Positions 37,912 to 47,283 are shown, numbered from the stretch's first letter. The stretch is 64,000 nt of DNA from Streptomyces sp. RerS4 (GCF_023515955.1 NZ_CP097322.1:3061501-3125500); one strand, 5' to 3'. The notes: generated by a model not told the origin, from the letters alone. Program-made: numbers and translations.

Positions 37912-40900
37912 GTGAGTCACGACGTCGCGTACCTCCGCTTCCCGCACCTGCACGACGACCTGCTGTGCTTCGCCACCGAGGACGACCTCTGGGTCGCCCC
38001 GCTCGTCCCCGAGGGCCACACCCCCGGCCGCGCCTGGCGGATCACCGTCGACCGGACCCGGGTCGGCCACCCCCGGTTCTCCCCGGACGGACGACACATC
38101 GCCTTCACCACCTGGCGCAGCCTCGACCCGGAGATCCACCTCGCCCCCGTCGACGGCGGCCCCGCCCGCCGGCTCAGCTACTGGGGCGCCACCGACACCC
38201 GCGTCTGTGGCTGGACCCCGCCCGACGAGGACGGCCGCAGCGACATCCTCGCCGTCTCCTCGCACGGCCAGCCCTTCTCCTACTTCTCCTGGGCCTACAG
38301 CCTGCCCACCGACGGCAGCCCCGGCGGCCGCCTGCCCTGGGGCCCGGTCTCCGACATCGCCGTCCACGACGGACCCGACGGCGAACGCCGCACCCTGCTG
38401 CTCACCGGCAAACCCCCGCACGAGCCCGCCGCCTGGAAGCGCTACCGCGGCGGCGCCACCGGCCGGCTGTGGCTGCACGGGCAGCGACTCCTGGAGGACA
38501 TCGAGGGCCACCTCGACGCGCCGATGTTCGTCGCCGGACGCATCGCCTTCCTCTCCGACCACGAAGGCGTCGGCAACCTCTACTCCTGCCTGCCCGACGG
38601 CGGCGATCTGCGGCGCCACACCGACCACGACGAGTTCTACGCCCGGCACGCCTCCAGCGACGGCTCCCGGATCGTCTACCAGTGCGCGGGCGACATCTGG
38701 CTGGTCGACTCCCTCGCCCCCGACGCCCTGCCCCGCAAGCTCCCCGTCCGCCTCGGCGGCCCGCGCGCGGGGCGGCGTACGTACCAGGTGCCGGCCGCCA
38801 GCCACGTCGACTCGCTGTCCGTCGACACCACCGGGCGGGCCAGCGCCGTCATCGTGCGCGGCAGCCTCTACTGGCTCACCCACCGCGACGGCCCCGCCCG
38901 TACCATCGCCGACACGCCCGGCGTACGGGTGCGCCTGCCGGAGATGCTCGGCGGCGGCGGCCAGATCGCCTACGTCACCGACGCCGAGGGCGAGGACGCG
39001 ATCGAGATCGCCTACCTCCCGCGCGCCTCCGGCGACCGCGAGCCGCGCCGGCTGGCCTCCGGAGCACTGGGCCGCGTACTGGAACTGCTCTCCGACCCCG
39101 ACGGGGAACGCCTCGCCGTCGCCTCCGACGACGGACGCCTCCTGCTCCTCGACGCGACGGAGGAGTCCGACGGCGAGGTGACCGAGCTGATCCGGTCCAT
39201 CAACGGACCCGTCACCGACCTCGCCTTCTCCCCCGACGGCTGCTGGCTGACCTGGTCCCACCCGGGGGTCGGCCGATCGCTGCGCCAGATCAAGATGGCC
39301 AGGATCTCCGGCCCGGGTCCCCGGACCGTCGTCGACGTCACCAACGGCCGCTTCGACGACGAGAGCCCCGTCTTCACCCGCGACGGCCGCTACCTCGCCT
39401 TCCTGTCGTGGCGCGGATTCGACCCCGTGTACGACGTCCACACCGGCGACATGTCGTTCCCGCTCGGCTGCCGCCCGTACCTGGTGCCGCTCTCCTCGGC
39501 CACGCCCTCCCCCTTCGCCTTCACCCCCGACGGCCGCCCCGCCGCCGGCGGACTCGACCCCGTGGAGGGCGAGTCCGGCGAGGGCGACGGCTCGGTGACC
39601 GTCGAGGTCGAGGGCCTGGAGAGCCGGGTGACGCCGTTCCCGGTGACGGCGTCGAAGTACTCGGCCCTCCACCCGGTCAGCGGCGGCGGCCTCGTGTGGC
39701 TGCGCTGGCCCATCTCGGGCGCGCTCGGCGAGACCTTCGCCAACCCGGCCGACACCAGCGGCAAGCCGACCCTGGAACACTTCGACATCTCCAAGGCCCG
39801 CAAGAGCGAACTGGCCTCCGGCCTGGACTGGTTCGCGGTCAGCGGCGACGGCACCCGCCTCGTCCTCAACGACGACGGCGACCTGCGCGCCGTCCCCTCG
39901 ACCGAATCCGGCGACGGCGACTCCACCGTCTACCTCGACCTGCGGCGCATCCTGCACGAGGTGGACCCCGCCGCCGAATGGCGCCAGGCCTACGAGGAGG
40001 CCGGCCGGATCATCCGCGCCTACTTCTGGGAGCCGAAGATGTGCGGCATCGACTGGGACGGCGTGCTGCGCCAGTACCGCCCCCTGGTCGAACGGGTCGC
40101 CTCGCCCGACGAGTTCGCCGACCTGCTGCGCGAGGTCCTCGGCGAACTGGGCACCTCGCACGCCTACGTCTCCCCCGCCCGCCGCAACGAGGGCCCGCCC
40201 CACTACCAGCGGGCGATCGGCCTGCTCGGCGCGAACCTCGTGTGCCGCGACGGGGCGTGGATGGTCAAGCGCATCCTGCCCGGCGAGTCCTCCGACTCCA
40301 AGGCCCGCTCCCCGCTCGCCGGCACCGGCATCCGCGAGGGCGCGATCCTCACGCACGTCGACGGCCGACCCGTGGACCCGGTGGCCGGCCCGTACCCGCT
40401 GCTGTCGGCGGCCGGGGGCACCACCGTCGAGCTGACGTTCCAGCCGGCGGAGGCCGAGGGCCACGCCCGACGGGTCGCGGTCGTACCGCTCATCGACGAA
40501 CGGCCGCTGCGCTACCAGGACTGGGTGTCGAAGCGGCGCGCGGTGGTCCGCGAATTGAGCGGCGGCCGCTGCGGCTACCTGCACATCCCCGACATGGGCG
40601 GCTCCGGCTGGGCGCAGTTCAACCGCGACCTGCGCCTGGAGGTCTCCCGGCCCGCCCTGATCGTGGACGTGCGCGGCAACGCGGGCGGGCACATCAGCGA
40701 ACTGGTCGTGGAGAAGCTCACCCGCTCGATCCTCGGCTGGGACCTGACGCGCGGCGCGCAGCCCGTCTCCTACGCCTCCAACGCGCCCCGGGGCCCGATC
40801 GTGGCGCTTGCCGACGAGGCGACGTCCTCCGACGGGGACATGATCACGGCCGCGTTCAAGCTGCTGGGGCTGGGCCCGGTGGTGGGCCAGCGCACCTGGG

Positions 40901-41193
40901 GCGGGGTGGTCGGGATGACCGGCCGGCACACCCTGGGCGACGGCACGGTGATCACGGTGCCGATGAACGCGGCGTGGTTCCCGGAGTACGGGTGGTCCGT
41001 CGAGAACCACGGCGTGGAGCCGGACCTCGCGATCCTGCGCACGCCCCTCGACTGGGCGGAGGGACGGTACGGGCAGCTCGACGACGCCGTGCACCTGGCG
41101 CTGGAGCTGCTGGAACAGGACCCGGCGGCGATCCCGCCCGGCTACACGGACGTCCCGGACCTCCGCCGCCCGAAGCTGCCTCCGAGACCCTAG
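37912..41193 (+). CDS. Tricorn protease homologue
   Basis: 1093 aa. The N-terminal 600 residues are beta-propeller repeats (SPDGRHIAFTTW, SPDGCWLTWSHP, TRDGRYLAFLSW). A tricorn C1 domain, a PDZ-like domain and an S41 protease core follow. Catalytic residues can be matched: Ser-His in LGTSHAYVSP, the nucleophile in DEATSSDGDM, and Glu in YGWSVENHGVEPD. It degrades oligopeptides released by the proteasome and other proteases. The start is GTG giving MSHDVAYLRFPHL; the N-terminal extension upstream has no propeller character. It is monocistronic. Confidence 0.93.
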   Translation: MSHDVAYLRFPHLHDDLLCFATEDDLWVAPLVPEGHTPGRAWRITVDRTRVGHPRFSPDGRHIAFTTWRSLDPEIHLAPVDGGPARRLSYWGATDTRVCGWTPPDEDGRSDILAVSSHGQPFSYFSWAYSLPTDGSPGGRLPWGPVSDIAVHDGPDGERRTLLLTGKPPHEPAAWKRYRGGATGRLWLHGQRLLEDIEGHLDAPMFVAGRIAFLSDHEGVGNLYSCLPDGGDLRRHTDHDEFYARHASSDGSRIVYQCAGDIWLVDSLAPDALPRKLPVRLGGPRAGRRTYQVPAASHVDSLSVDTTGRASAVIVRGSLYWLTHRDGPARTIADTPGVRVRLPEMLGGGGQIAYVTDAEGEDAIEIAYLPRASGDREPRRLASGALGRVLELLSDPDGERLAVASDDGRLLLLDATEESDGEVTELIRSINGPVTDLAFSPDGCWLTWSHPGVGRSLRQIKMARISGPGPRTVVDVTNGRFDDESPVFTRDGRYLAFLSWRGFDPVYDVHTGDMSFPLGCRPYLVPLSSATPSPFAFTPDGRPAAGGLDPVEGESGEGDGSVTVEVEGLESRVTPFPVTASKYSALHPVSGGGLVWLRWPISGALGETFANPADTSGKPTLEHFDISKARKSELASGLDWFAVSGDGTRLVLNDDGDLRAVPSTESGDGDSTVYLDLRRILHEVDPAAEWRQAYEEAGRIIRAYFWEPKMCGIDWDGVLRQYRPLVERVASPDEFADLLREVLGELGTSHAYVSPARRNEGPPHYQRAIGLLGANLVCRDGAWMVKRILPGESSDSKARSPLAGTGIREGAILTHVDGRPVDPVAGPYPLLSAAGGTTVELTFQPAEAEGHARRVAVVPLIDERPLRYQDWVSKRRAVVRELSGGRCGYLHIPDMGGSGWAQFNRDLRLEVSRPALIVDVRGNAGGHISELVVEKLTRSILGWDLTRGAQPVSYASNAPRGPIVALADEATSSDGDMITAAFKLLGLGPVVGQRTWGGVVGMTGRHTLGDGTVITVPMNAAWFPEYGWSVENHGVEPDLAILRTPLDWAEGRYGQLDDAVHLALELLEQDPAAIPPGYTDVPDLRRPKLPPRP

Positions 41194-41215
41194 GGCCGGA
41201 CTGACTCCGTGCACC

Positions 41216-41254
41216 GTATGACGTACACCGCACTACGTACGGCGTACGTCATAC
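41216..41254. repeat. 11-bp inverted repeat after the tricorn gene
   Basis: GTATGACGTAC (41216-41226) and GTACGTCATAC (41244-41254) are perfect complements with a 17-nt loop. They lie next to the terminator hairpin and may form an additional stem in the transcript end. Confidence 0.55.
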
Positions 41255-41260
41255 ACGAAG

Positions 41261-41290
41261 GGGCGCGACCCGGTGTTCCGGGTCGCGCCC
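41261..41290. terminator. Bidirectional terminator
   Basis: Perfect 13-bp stem GGGCGCGACCCGG / CCGGGTCGCGCCC with a 4-nt loop, between the tricorn gene and the convergent 61-aa gene. Confidence 0.88.
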
Positions 41291-41316
41291 TCGGCGTTTC
41301 GGCGGCCGTGCGCGCG

Positions 41317-41502
41317 TCAGTCGTCGAAGGTGTCGTCGAAGGTCTCGCGCACCTTCTGTCCCTTGGGCGGGGCCGTCGCCGCCAGGCGCTCGCCGGCCTC
41401 CGGCGCGCGCTCGGTCGTGCGGTCCCCCGCGCCGGCGGCCGCTTCCTCGGCCCTCCGCGCGAGTTGCTCCGCCTTCGCCTGGAACTGGTCCCTCAGACCC
41501 AT
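41317..41502 (-). CDS. Small hydrophilic protein, 61 aa
   Basis: Begins MGLRDQFQAKAEQLARRAEE, a strongly helical charged stretch, then an Ala/Gly/Thr-rich part and the acidic end FDDTFDD. ATG at 41502 is supported by an AGGAGG site. It lacks a membrane segment or cysteines. I do not recognise the family; length and composition resemble small CsbD-like or stress-type actinobacterial proteins, but that is only an impression. It ends at the terminator shared with the tricorn gene. Confidence 0.65.
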   Translation of the reverse strand: MGLRDQFQAKAEQLARRAEEAAAGAGDRTTERAPEAGERLAATAPPKGQKVRETFDDTFDD

Positions 41503-41587
41503 GCTGCTCCCTCCTGAAGGGGTGTCGGGGCGTGGCCCGACCAGCCTGGCACGAGGCGACATTCCACGCATTTCGACCATTCGGCGG

Positions 41588-42472
41588 CTACACCGGCCGC
41601 GCCCGTTCCTGCTCGTCGGCCGCCCCGCCCGCGCCCACAAGTCCCGTGGAGACACTCGCGAGTCGAGGCTCGAACCGCTTCATCTCGCGCTTGCCCGCCG
41701 CCGCGATGATCCCCGGCAGGTAACCCCGCGTCCCCTGCATGCCGCGCAGCCACCACTGCGCGTACACGTGCGGCGAGCGCCGTTCGATGCCGGCCACGAT
41801 CCGCTCGACGGCCGGCCCCAGCGGGTAGGTGCGGTTCGAGGGCCACGGCAACCGCTGCCGCAACTCGCGCATGACGTCGTTCTCGTCCGCACCGCGCACC
41901 ATGTCGGTGTCGGTCCAGGAGAGGTAGCCGACGCCCACCTTGACGCCCTTGTACCCGACCTCCGCGCGCAGACAGTGCGCGAAGGCCTCGACGCCGGACT
42001 TGGAGGCGCAGTAGGCGGTCATCATCGGCGCCGGTGTGATCGCCGCTAGCGAGGCGATCTGGAGGAAGTAGCCGCGGCTCTCGGTCAGCACGGGCAGGAA
42101 GGCACGGGCGGTGACGGCCCCGCCGATCAGGTTGACCTCGATCACGCGCCGCCAGGCCACGGGATCGGAGTCGGCGAACGGCCCGCCGGCGGCGACGCCC
42201 GCGTTGGCGACGACGACGTCCACCTTCCCGAAACGCTCCTTGACCTCCCGCGCGACCCGGGCCATCGCCTCGTGGTCGGTGACGTCGGCGTGCCAGTGGT
42301 CGCTGTCGGTGTGCAGCCGTTCGGAGACCTCCTTGAGGGCCTCCGGCTCCAGGCCGACCAGCGCGACCCGGGCGCCGCGCGCCGACAGTTTGCGGGCGAG
42401 CAGTTCGCCGACGCCGCGCGCCGCTCCGGTGACGACGGCGACCTGGCCTTCCAGACTCCTGCGAGGACTCAC
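41588..42472 (-). CDS. Short-chain dehydrogenase/reductase
   Basis: 294 aa. NAD(P) site TGAARGVGE near residue 15, NAG motif VVANAGVAAGG, catalytic YCASK (MTAYCASKSGVEAF). The fold fits classical SDRs, with an extra 40-residue C-terminal tail. Its GTG start overlaps the stop of the upstream hydrolase gene, so it is the third gene of the BVMO operon. A role oxidising an alcohol to the ketone used by the monooxygenase is inferred. Confidence 0.9.
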   Translation of the reverse strand: MSPRRSLEGQVAVVTGAARGVGELLARKLSARGARVALVGLEPEALKEVSERLHTDSDHWHADVTDHEAMARVAREVKERFGKVDVVVANAGVAAGGPFADSDPVAWRRVIEVNLIGGAVTARAFLPVLTESRGYFLQIASLAAITPAPMMTAYCASKSGVEAFAHCLRAEVGYKGVKVGVGYLSWTDTDMVRGADENDVMRELRQRLPWPSNRTYPLGPAVERIVAGIERRSPHVYAQWWLRGMQGTRGYLPGIIAAAGKREMKRFEPRLASVSTGLVGAGGAADEQERARPV

Positions 42473-43410
42473 GCGGTCTTCTCCTTCTCGGGGGCGGGCA
42501 GGTACACGGCGGTCAGTTCCCGGATGGCGGCGGTGACGGCCTCCGGCGCCTCGACGGGGGTCATGTGCCCCGCGCCGGTGATTTCGGTCAGCCCCACGCA
42601 TCGCGGCAGGGCGGCGGCGATGCGGCGGGCGTGCGTGATCGGCGTGAGCCGGTCGACGCGCCCCGCCAGCACGGCGGTGGGCAGGGTCAGCCGCGCGAGC
42701 CCGGCGTCCAGGTCGAGTCCCGCCAGGACGCGCGACCAGGCATGCCGCACCGCCGGCGGGCAGGCGTGCACGATGCGGGCGCAGGCCTCCACCCGTTCGG
42801 GTGCCGAACCGGGGGCCATCGTCGCGTACTTGAGCACCGCTCGCGTGACGGGTGTGACGGGCCCCAGCGGAGCGCGGCTGCCGACGACGGCCGAGGTGAT
42901 ACGGGTCCTCGCGCGCCCCGCGCGCAGCGGCAGCACGGTCGACTCGGCGACCAGACGCGAGCTGCCGGTGCTGCACAGCAGGGCGGCCGCGGCGTGCTCG
43001 GTGAACTCGGGGCGCCCGGCCGCGGCCATCACCGTCATGCCGCCCATGGAGTGCCCGGCGACGACGGCCCGCTCGCCGGGGGCGAGGGTGGCCTTCAGCA
43101 CGGCGACCAGGTCGTCGGCGAGGGCGGTGGTGCTGTACCCGGCCGATCCGCCGGCCGGGGCGGCGGGGCTACGGCCGTGGCCGCGCTGGTCGTAGGCGAT
43201 GACGCGGTGGTCGGCGGCCAGTTCCCGGATCTGCGCGGCCCAGAAGGCGGTGGAGCAGGTCCAGCCGTGGGACAGGACGACGGCCGGGGCGCCTTCGCGG
43301 CCGTGGACCTCCACGTGCAGGCGGGCCCCGTCGGCGGATACGGCGATCGATTCGCGTTCCGCGACCGGGGGTGCGTAGCGGCCGGAGGTGACGTGCGCGG
43401 GCCGCCTCAC
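42469..43410 (-). CDS. Alpha/beta hydrolase
   Basis: 313 aa. Nucleophile elbow GHSMGGM in VVAGHSMGGMTVMAAAG; oxyanion region LSHGWTCS; acid in VLAGRVDRLTP; His in ITGAGHMTPVEAP. It probably hydrolyses an ester. The GTG start overlaps the monooxygenase stop (GTGA) and the end overlaps the SDR start, so the three proteins are made in a coupled way. Placement next to a BVMO suggests it cleaves the ester or lactone product (inference). Confidence 0.9.
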   Translation of the reverse strand: MRRPAHVTSGRYAPPVAERESIAVSADGARLHVEVHGREGAPAVVLSHGWTCSTAFWAAQIRELAADHRVIAYDQRGHGRSPAAPAGGSAGYSTTALADDLVAVLKATLAPGERAVVAGHSMGGMTVMAAAGRPEFTEHAAAALLCSTGSSRLVAESTVLPLRAGRARTRITSAVVGSRAPLGPVTPVTRAVLKYATMAPGSAPERVEACARIVHACPPAVRHAWSRVLAGLDLDAGLARLTLPTAVLAGRVDRLTPITHARRIAAALPRCVGLTEITGAGHMTPVEAPEAVTAAIRELTAVYLPAPEKEKTA

Positions 43411-45107
43411 GCGGCGCCCTCCTCGGCGGGGGCCTTGGCGGAGGCCTTCGCGACGGCCTCGGCGGGCGCGGGCACGGCGGCCGCCGCCGCGTGGACCGGC
43501 TCGCGACGCCGCACCACCTCGTACTCGGACAGGTCCACGTTCCGCGTCTCCTTGCGGAACTCCCCCGTCGTGCCCGGCCAGACGGTGGTGTTGCGGCCCT
43601 GCGCGTCGAGGTACCAGCTGGTGCAGCCGCCGGTGTTCCAGACGGTCCGTTCCATCCGGGCCTGGACCTGACGGTTCCAGTGGTTGACGGCGGAGGGCCG
43701 CACCGCGAGGGCGGTCCGCCCGCGCGCGCCGCCGCCGTCCAGGACGGAGAGCTGACGCAGGTAGTCGGCCATGTAGTTCAGCTGGGACTCGATCATGAGG
43801 ATCATCGAGCTGTTCCCGAGTCCGGTGTTCGGGCCGATGATCGTCATCCAGTTGGGGAAGCCGGCTGCGGTCGCCCCGCGCAGTGCCTGCATCCCGTCCT
43901 TCCATGCCTCGGCGAGGGTGCGGCCGTCGGCGCCCACGACCCGGTCGGCGATGGGCATGTCGGTGACGTGGAACCCGGTGCCGAGGATGATCGCGTCGAC
44001 CTCGGCCTCCGTGCCGTCGGCGGCGACGAGGACCGAGCCCCTGACCTCCCGCAGCCCGGAGGCCACCACGTCCACGTCGGGTCGGGCCAGCGCCGGGTAG
44101 TACTCGCTGGACAGCAGGATCCGCTTGCAGCCGATCCGGTACGAGGGCGTCAGCTTCGCCCGCAGCTCGGGATCTTTGATCGAACGCGCCATATTGGCCT
44201 TGGCCAGCGATTCGACGAGCCCCAGCCGGCCGGGGTGCTTGGTGAACGCGCTCACCTGGAGCTCGCGGATCCCCCACAGCGCCCCGCGCCGCGCCGCCCG
44301 CGTGAAGGGCAGTTGGCGGTGCAGCCAGCGCTCGACGGCGCTGATCGCCCGGTCGGTGCGCGGCATGACCCACGGCGGGGTGCGCTGGAAGAGCGTCAGG
44401 CGCTCCACGTCGGGGGCGATGGCGGGCACGATCTGGATCGCGGAGGCACCCGTGCCGATCATGGCGACGCGCTTGCCGCGCAGGTCGTAGTCGTGGTCCC
44501 AGCGCGCCGAGTGGAAGACCTTGCCGGGGAAGTCGGCGAGACCGGGGATGTCGGGCATCTTCGGGTCGGACAACGGACCGGTGGCGGAGACGACCACGTC
44601 GGCGGTCAGGTCGCCGGCGGAGGTCTCGATCTCCCAGCGCAGTTCCCGTTCGTCCCACCGCATCATCCGGACCTCGTGGCGCAGGCGGATGTGCGGGCGC
44701 AGCCCGAAGGTGTCGGCGACGTGCTCCAGGTACTCCCGGATGGCCGGCTGCCCGGAGAAGGTGCGGGGCCAGTCGGGGTTGGGGGCGAAGGAGAAGGAGT
44801 AGAGGTGGGACGGCACGTCGCAGGCGCATCCCGGATAGCTGTTGTCACGCCAGGTGCCGCCGACGGAGTCGGCCCGTTCCAGGACCACGAAGTCCGTGAT
44901 CCCCTCGCGGCGCAGCCGCACGGCCGCGCCGAGCCCGCCGAAGCCGGACCCGATCACCGCCACCCGTACGTGCTCACGCCCGTCCGCATCGCCGGCCCTC
45001 CCGGCCCTCCCGGCCTTGCCCGCCTTGCCGTCCCCGCCGCTGCCCATGCCCGCCGCCTTCCGCCGTCGCAGTCGTCCCAGCCACCACATCCGCAACACTG
45101 CCAGCAA
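43407..45107 (-). CDS. Flavin-dependent Baeyer-Villiger monooxygenase
   Basis: 566 aa. FAD site VAVIGSGFGGLGAAVRLRRE at about 49-68, the BVMO fingerprint FPGKVFHSARWDHD (FxGxxxHxxxW), and the NADPH site VAMIGTGASAIQIVPAIA. It inserts oxygen next to a ketone to give an ester or lactone. About 45 residues precede the FAD domain, with a hydrophobic then basic N-terminus (LAVLRMWWLGRLRRRK) and Gly/Lys repeats; an internal start is possible. It heads an operon with a hydrolase and an SDR, divergent from MerR. Confidence 0.92.
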   Translation of the reverse strand: MLAVLRMWWLGRLRRRKAAGMGSGGDGKAGKAGRAGRAGDADGREHVRVAVIGSGFGGLGAAVRLRREGITDFVVLERADSVGGTWRDNSYPGCACDVPSHLYSFSFAPNPDWPRTFSGQPAIREYLEHVADTFGLRPHIRLRHEVRMMRWDERELRWEIETSAGDLTADVVVSATGPLSDPKMPDIPGLADFPGKVFHSARWDHDYDLRGKRVAMIGTGASAIQIVPAIAPDVERLTLFQRTPPWVMPRTDRAISAVERWLHRQLPFTRAARRGALWGIRELQVSAFTKHPGRLGLVESLAKANMARSIKDPELRAKLTPSYRIGCKRILLSSEYYPALARPDVDVVASGLREVRGSVLVAADGTEAEVDAIILGTGFHVTDMPIADRVVGADGRTLAEAWKDGMQALRGATAAGFPNWMTIIGPNTGLGNSSMILMIESQLNYMADYLRQLSVLDGGGARGRTALAVRPSAVNHWNRQVQARMERTVWNTGGCTSWYLDAQGRNTTVWPGTTGEFRKETRNVDLSEYEVVRRREPVHAAAAAVPAPAEAVAKASAKAPAEEGAA

Positions 45108-45141
45108 TCACTGGCACAATCGGGAGAGTAGAGCAGGCCCG

Positions 45142-45153
45142 TACCCATGGGTA
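45142..45153. promoter_or_regulatory. Palindrome between the BVMO operon and merR
   Basis: TACCCATGGGTA, a perfect 12-bp dyad within a wider CC...GG symmetry, in the 93-bp divergent gap. It is a candidate operator for the MerR protein or another regulator of the BVMO operon. Confidence 0.55.
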
Positions 45154-45188
45154 GGGGTCGCGCCCGGAAAGTTACTGCGGGTACGGCC

Positions 45189-45194
45189 TAGGCT
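45189..45194 (+). promoter_or_regulatory. -10 hexamer of leaderless merR
   Basis: TAGGCT ends 6 nt before the GTG at 45201. Confidence 0.62.
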
Positions 45195-45200
45195 GCCGGT

Positions 45201-45923
45201 GTGGCGGACGAGGCGACGACGACGGAGGCAGGCGGGGCTGTGCGCGAATACCGGATGGAGGAACTGGCCGAGGCGGCCGGCATCCCCGTGCGCACCCTGC
45301 GCTTCTACCGCGAACGCAAGCTCCTGCCGCCGCCCCGCCGCGAGGGCCGCATCGCCTGGTACGACGACCACCACCTCGCCCGGCTGCGCACCATAGCCGC
45401 CCTCCTCGAACGCGGCCACACCCTCGGCGGCATCGCCGAACTCACCGCCGCCTTCGAAAGCGGCCGCGACGTCAGCCAGCTCGGCGAGCTGCTCGGCATC
45501 GGCTGGTCGGAGGAGACCCCGGTACGGCTGACCCCCGAGGCCCTCGCCGACCACTTCGAGGGCGAGGTCACCCCGGAGAACCTGGCGGCCTCCCTCGACC
45601 TCGGCTACATCGCCACCGACGGCGACGCGATCGTCCACGTCAGCCGCCGCCTCCTGGAGGTCTCCTCGGCGCTGGTCCGCGAGGGCGTCCCGCTCGCGGC
45701 GGTCCTGGAGGCGGGCCGCCGCGTCCGCGAGCACGCGGACGCGCTCGCGGCCCTGTTCACCGAGCTGATCACGACCCACATCGACGAGGACGACGAGGTC
45801 GCGGTGGCGCGCCTGCGCCCCCTGGCGAAGAGCGTGGTCGAGGCGGAACTCACGATGGCGATGGACCGCCTGCACCAGCAGCGGCCACACCGGCGGCCCC
45901 CGACTCAGACGACCGACTCGTAG
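45201..45923 (+). CDS. MerR-family regulator
   Basis: 240 aa. The N-terminal winged helix is YRMEELAEAAGIPVRTLRFY followed by RERKLLPPPRREGRIAWYDD and ARLRTIAALLERGHTLGGI. The C-terminal 150 residues are an uncharacterised effector domain with no Cys cluster, so metal sensing is unlikely. It is divergent from the BVMO-hydrolase-SDR operon, its likely target. The 3' end overlaps the convergent exonuclease gene by 19 bp. Confidence 0.87.
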   Translation: MADEATTTEAGGAVREYRMEELAEAAGIPVRTLRFYRERKLLPPPRREGRIAWYDDHHLARLRTIAALLERGHTLGGIAELTAAFESGRDVSQLGELLGIGWSEETPVRLTPEALADHFEGEVTPENLAASLDLGYIATDGDAIVHVSRRLLEVSSALVREGVPLAAVLEAGRRVREHADALAALFTELITTHIDEDDEVAVARLRPLAKSVVEAELTMAMDRLHQQRPHRRPPTQTTDS

Positions 45924-46708
45924 ACCACCGTCACCGGCGCGTGGTCGGACCACCGCTCCGGGTGCGTCTCGGCCCGCTCCACCACCGCCTTGACGGCCCT
46001 CGCGGCCAGCCCCGGCGTCGCGACCTGGAGGTCGATGCGCCATCCGGCGTCGTTGTCGAAGGCGCGGCCCCGGTAGGACCACCACGAGTACGGGCCCTCC
46101 GTGTCCGGGTGCAGCCCGCGCACCACGTCGACGTAGCCGGCCTCGCCGTACACCCGGCCGAGCCACTCCCGCTCCTCCGGCAGGAAGCCGGCGTTCTTGC
46201 GGTTGGTCTTCCAGTTCTTGAGGTCGACCTCCTGGTGGCAGATGTTCCAGTCACCGCACACCACGACCTCCCGCCCGTCGGAGGCGGCCCGCGCCTTCAG
46301 CTCCCGCAGGTAGTCCAGGAACTCGACCATGAACCGGTACTTCTCGTCCTGCTTCGCCGTGCCCGCCTCGCCCGACGGCAAGTACAGGCTGGCCACGGTC
46401 ACACCGGGCAGGTCGACCTCGATGTAGCGCCCGCTCGCGTCGAACTCGTCGCTCCCGAACCCCACCCGCACCGCCTCCGGCGCCCGCCGCGTGTACAGCG
46501 CCACCCCGGCCCGTCCCTTGGCGGCGGCCGGCGCGAACACCGTGTGCCAGCCCTCGGGCTCCCGCGCCTCGACCGGAATCTGCGCCTCCTCGGCGCGCAC
46601 CTCCTGGAGGCAGACGACGTCGGCGTCGGATCCCGCGAGCCACTCGACGAAGCCCTTCTTCGCGGCGGCGCGGATCCCATTCACATTCACGGAGGTCACG
46701 GTGAGCAT
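45905..46708 (-). CDS. xth: Exodeoxyribonuclease III
   Basis: 267 aa. Endonuclease/exonuclease/phosphatase fold acting on abasic sites and 3' ends during base-excision repair. Motifs: VNVNGIRAAAKKGFVEWL, VCLQEVRAEE with catalytic Glu, VVCGDWNICHQEVDLKNWK, YSWWSYRGRAFDNDAGWRID and WSDHAPVTV with the active-site Asp-His. The start ATG gives MLTVTSVNVNG. It is divergent from a GNAT gene and overlaps merR tail to tail. Confidence 0.95.
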   Translation of the reverse strand: MLTVTSVNVNGIRAAAKKGFVEWLAGSDADVVCLQEVRAEEAQIPVEAREPEGWHTVFAPAAAKGRAGVALYTRRAPEAVRVGFGSDEFDASGRYIEVDLPGVTVASLYLPSGEAGTAKQDEKYRFMVEFLDYLRELKARAASDGREVVVCGDWNICHQEVDLKNWKTNRKNAGFLPEEREWLGRVYGEAGYVDVVRGLHPDTEGPYSWWSYRGRAFDNDAGWRIDLQVATPGLAARAVKAVVERAETHPERWSDHAPVTVVYESVV

Positions 46709-46734
46709 CCCCGCACCATAGCCGCACCGTTCCG

Positions 46735-46740
46735 TACGCT
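46735..46740 (+). promoter_or_regulatory. -10 hexamer of leaderless GNAT gene
   Basis: TACGCT ends 6 nt before the ATG at 46747. Confidence 0.62.
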
Positions 46741-46746
46741 ATTCGA

Positions 46747-47241
46747 ATGTCTCACGGTATAAACATCCGCGCCGTGCCGTACGACCACCCCGACGCGGTC
46801 AAGCTCGAAGCCCAGGTCCAGGTCGAGTACCAGATCCGCTACGCGGGCGAGGGCGACGCCACGTACCTCGACCCGGCGATGTTCGACCCGCCGAACGGCC
46901 TCTACCTCCTCGCCTACGACGCCACGGAGACCGCCGTGGCCAGCGGAGGCTGGCGCCGCCAGGACCAGAACGACGAGGGCTACTCGGACGGCGACGCCGA
47001 GCTGAAGCGCATGTACGTGATACCCGAGGCCCGCGGCACGGGCCTGGCCCGCCGCATCCTCGCCGAACTGGAGGCCGACGCCCGCGCGGCCGGCCGCACC
47101 CGCATGGTCCTCGAAACCGGCGACCAGCAGCCGGAGGCCATCGCGCTGTACCTGTCCTCGGGCTACGCCATGTCCGAGAAGTTCGGCTACTACCGCCTCT
47201 ACGACTCCAGCCGCTGCATGGCCAAGCCCCTCCACCCCTGA
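46747..47241 (+). CDS. GNAT-family N-acetyltransferase
   Basis: 164 aa. The acetyl-CoA site is ELKRMYVIPEARGTGLARRI (about 82-101), matching the Q/RxxGxG/A pattern, and the C-terminal ETGDQQPEAIALYLSSGYAM is the second family motif. The substrate is unknown. Transcription should start at the ATG. A hairpin follows. Confidence 0.9.
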   Translation: MSHGINIRAVPYDHPDAVKLEAQVQVEYQIRYAGEGDATYLDPAMFDPPNGLYLLAYDATETAVASGGWRRQDQNDEGYSDGDAELKRMYVIPEARGTGLARRILAELEADARAAGRTRMVLETGDQQPEAIALYLSSGYAMSEKFGYYRLYDSSRCMAKPLHP

Positions 47242-47256
47242 CCCACCAGCGCCCCG

Positions 47257-47283
47257 TCGGCCCCGGAAACCACCCGGGGCCGA
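47257..47283. terminator. Terminator after the GNAT gene
   Basis: 10-bp stem TCGGCCCCGG / CCGGGGCCGA, 7-nt loop, between convergent genes. Confidence 0.75.

Noticed and set aside
37891..41214. 1107-codon open frame opposite the tricorn gene
   Set aside because: Antisense shadow; the plus strand carries clear tricorn motifs and catalytic residues.
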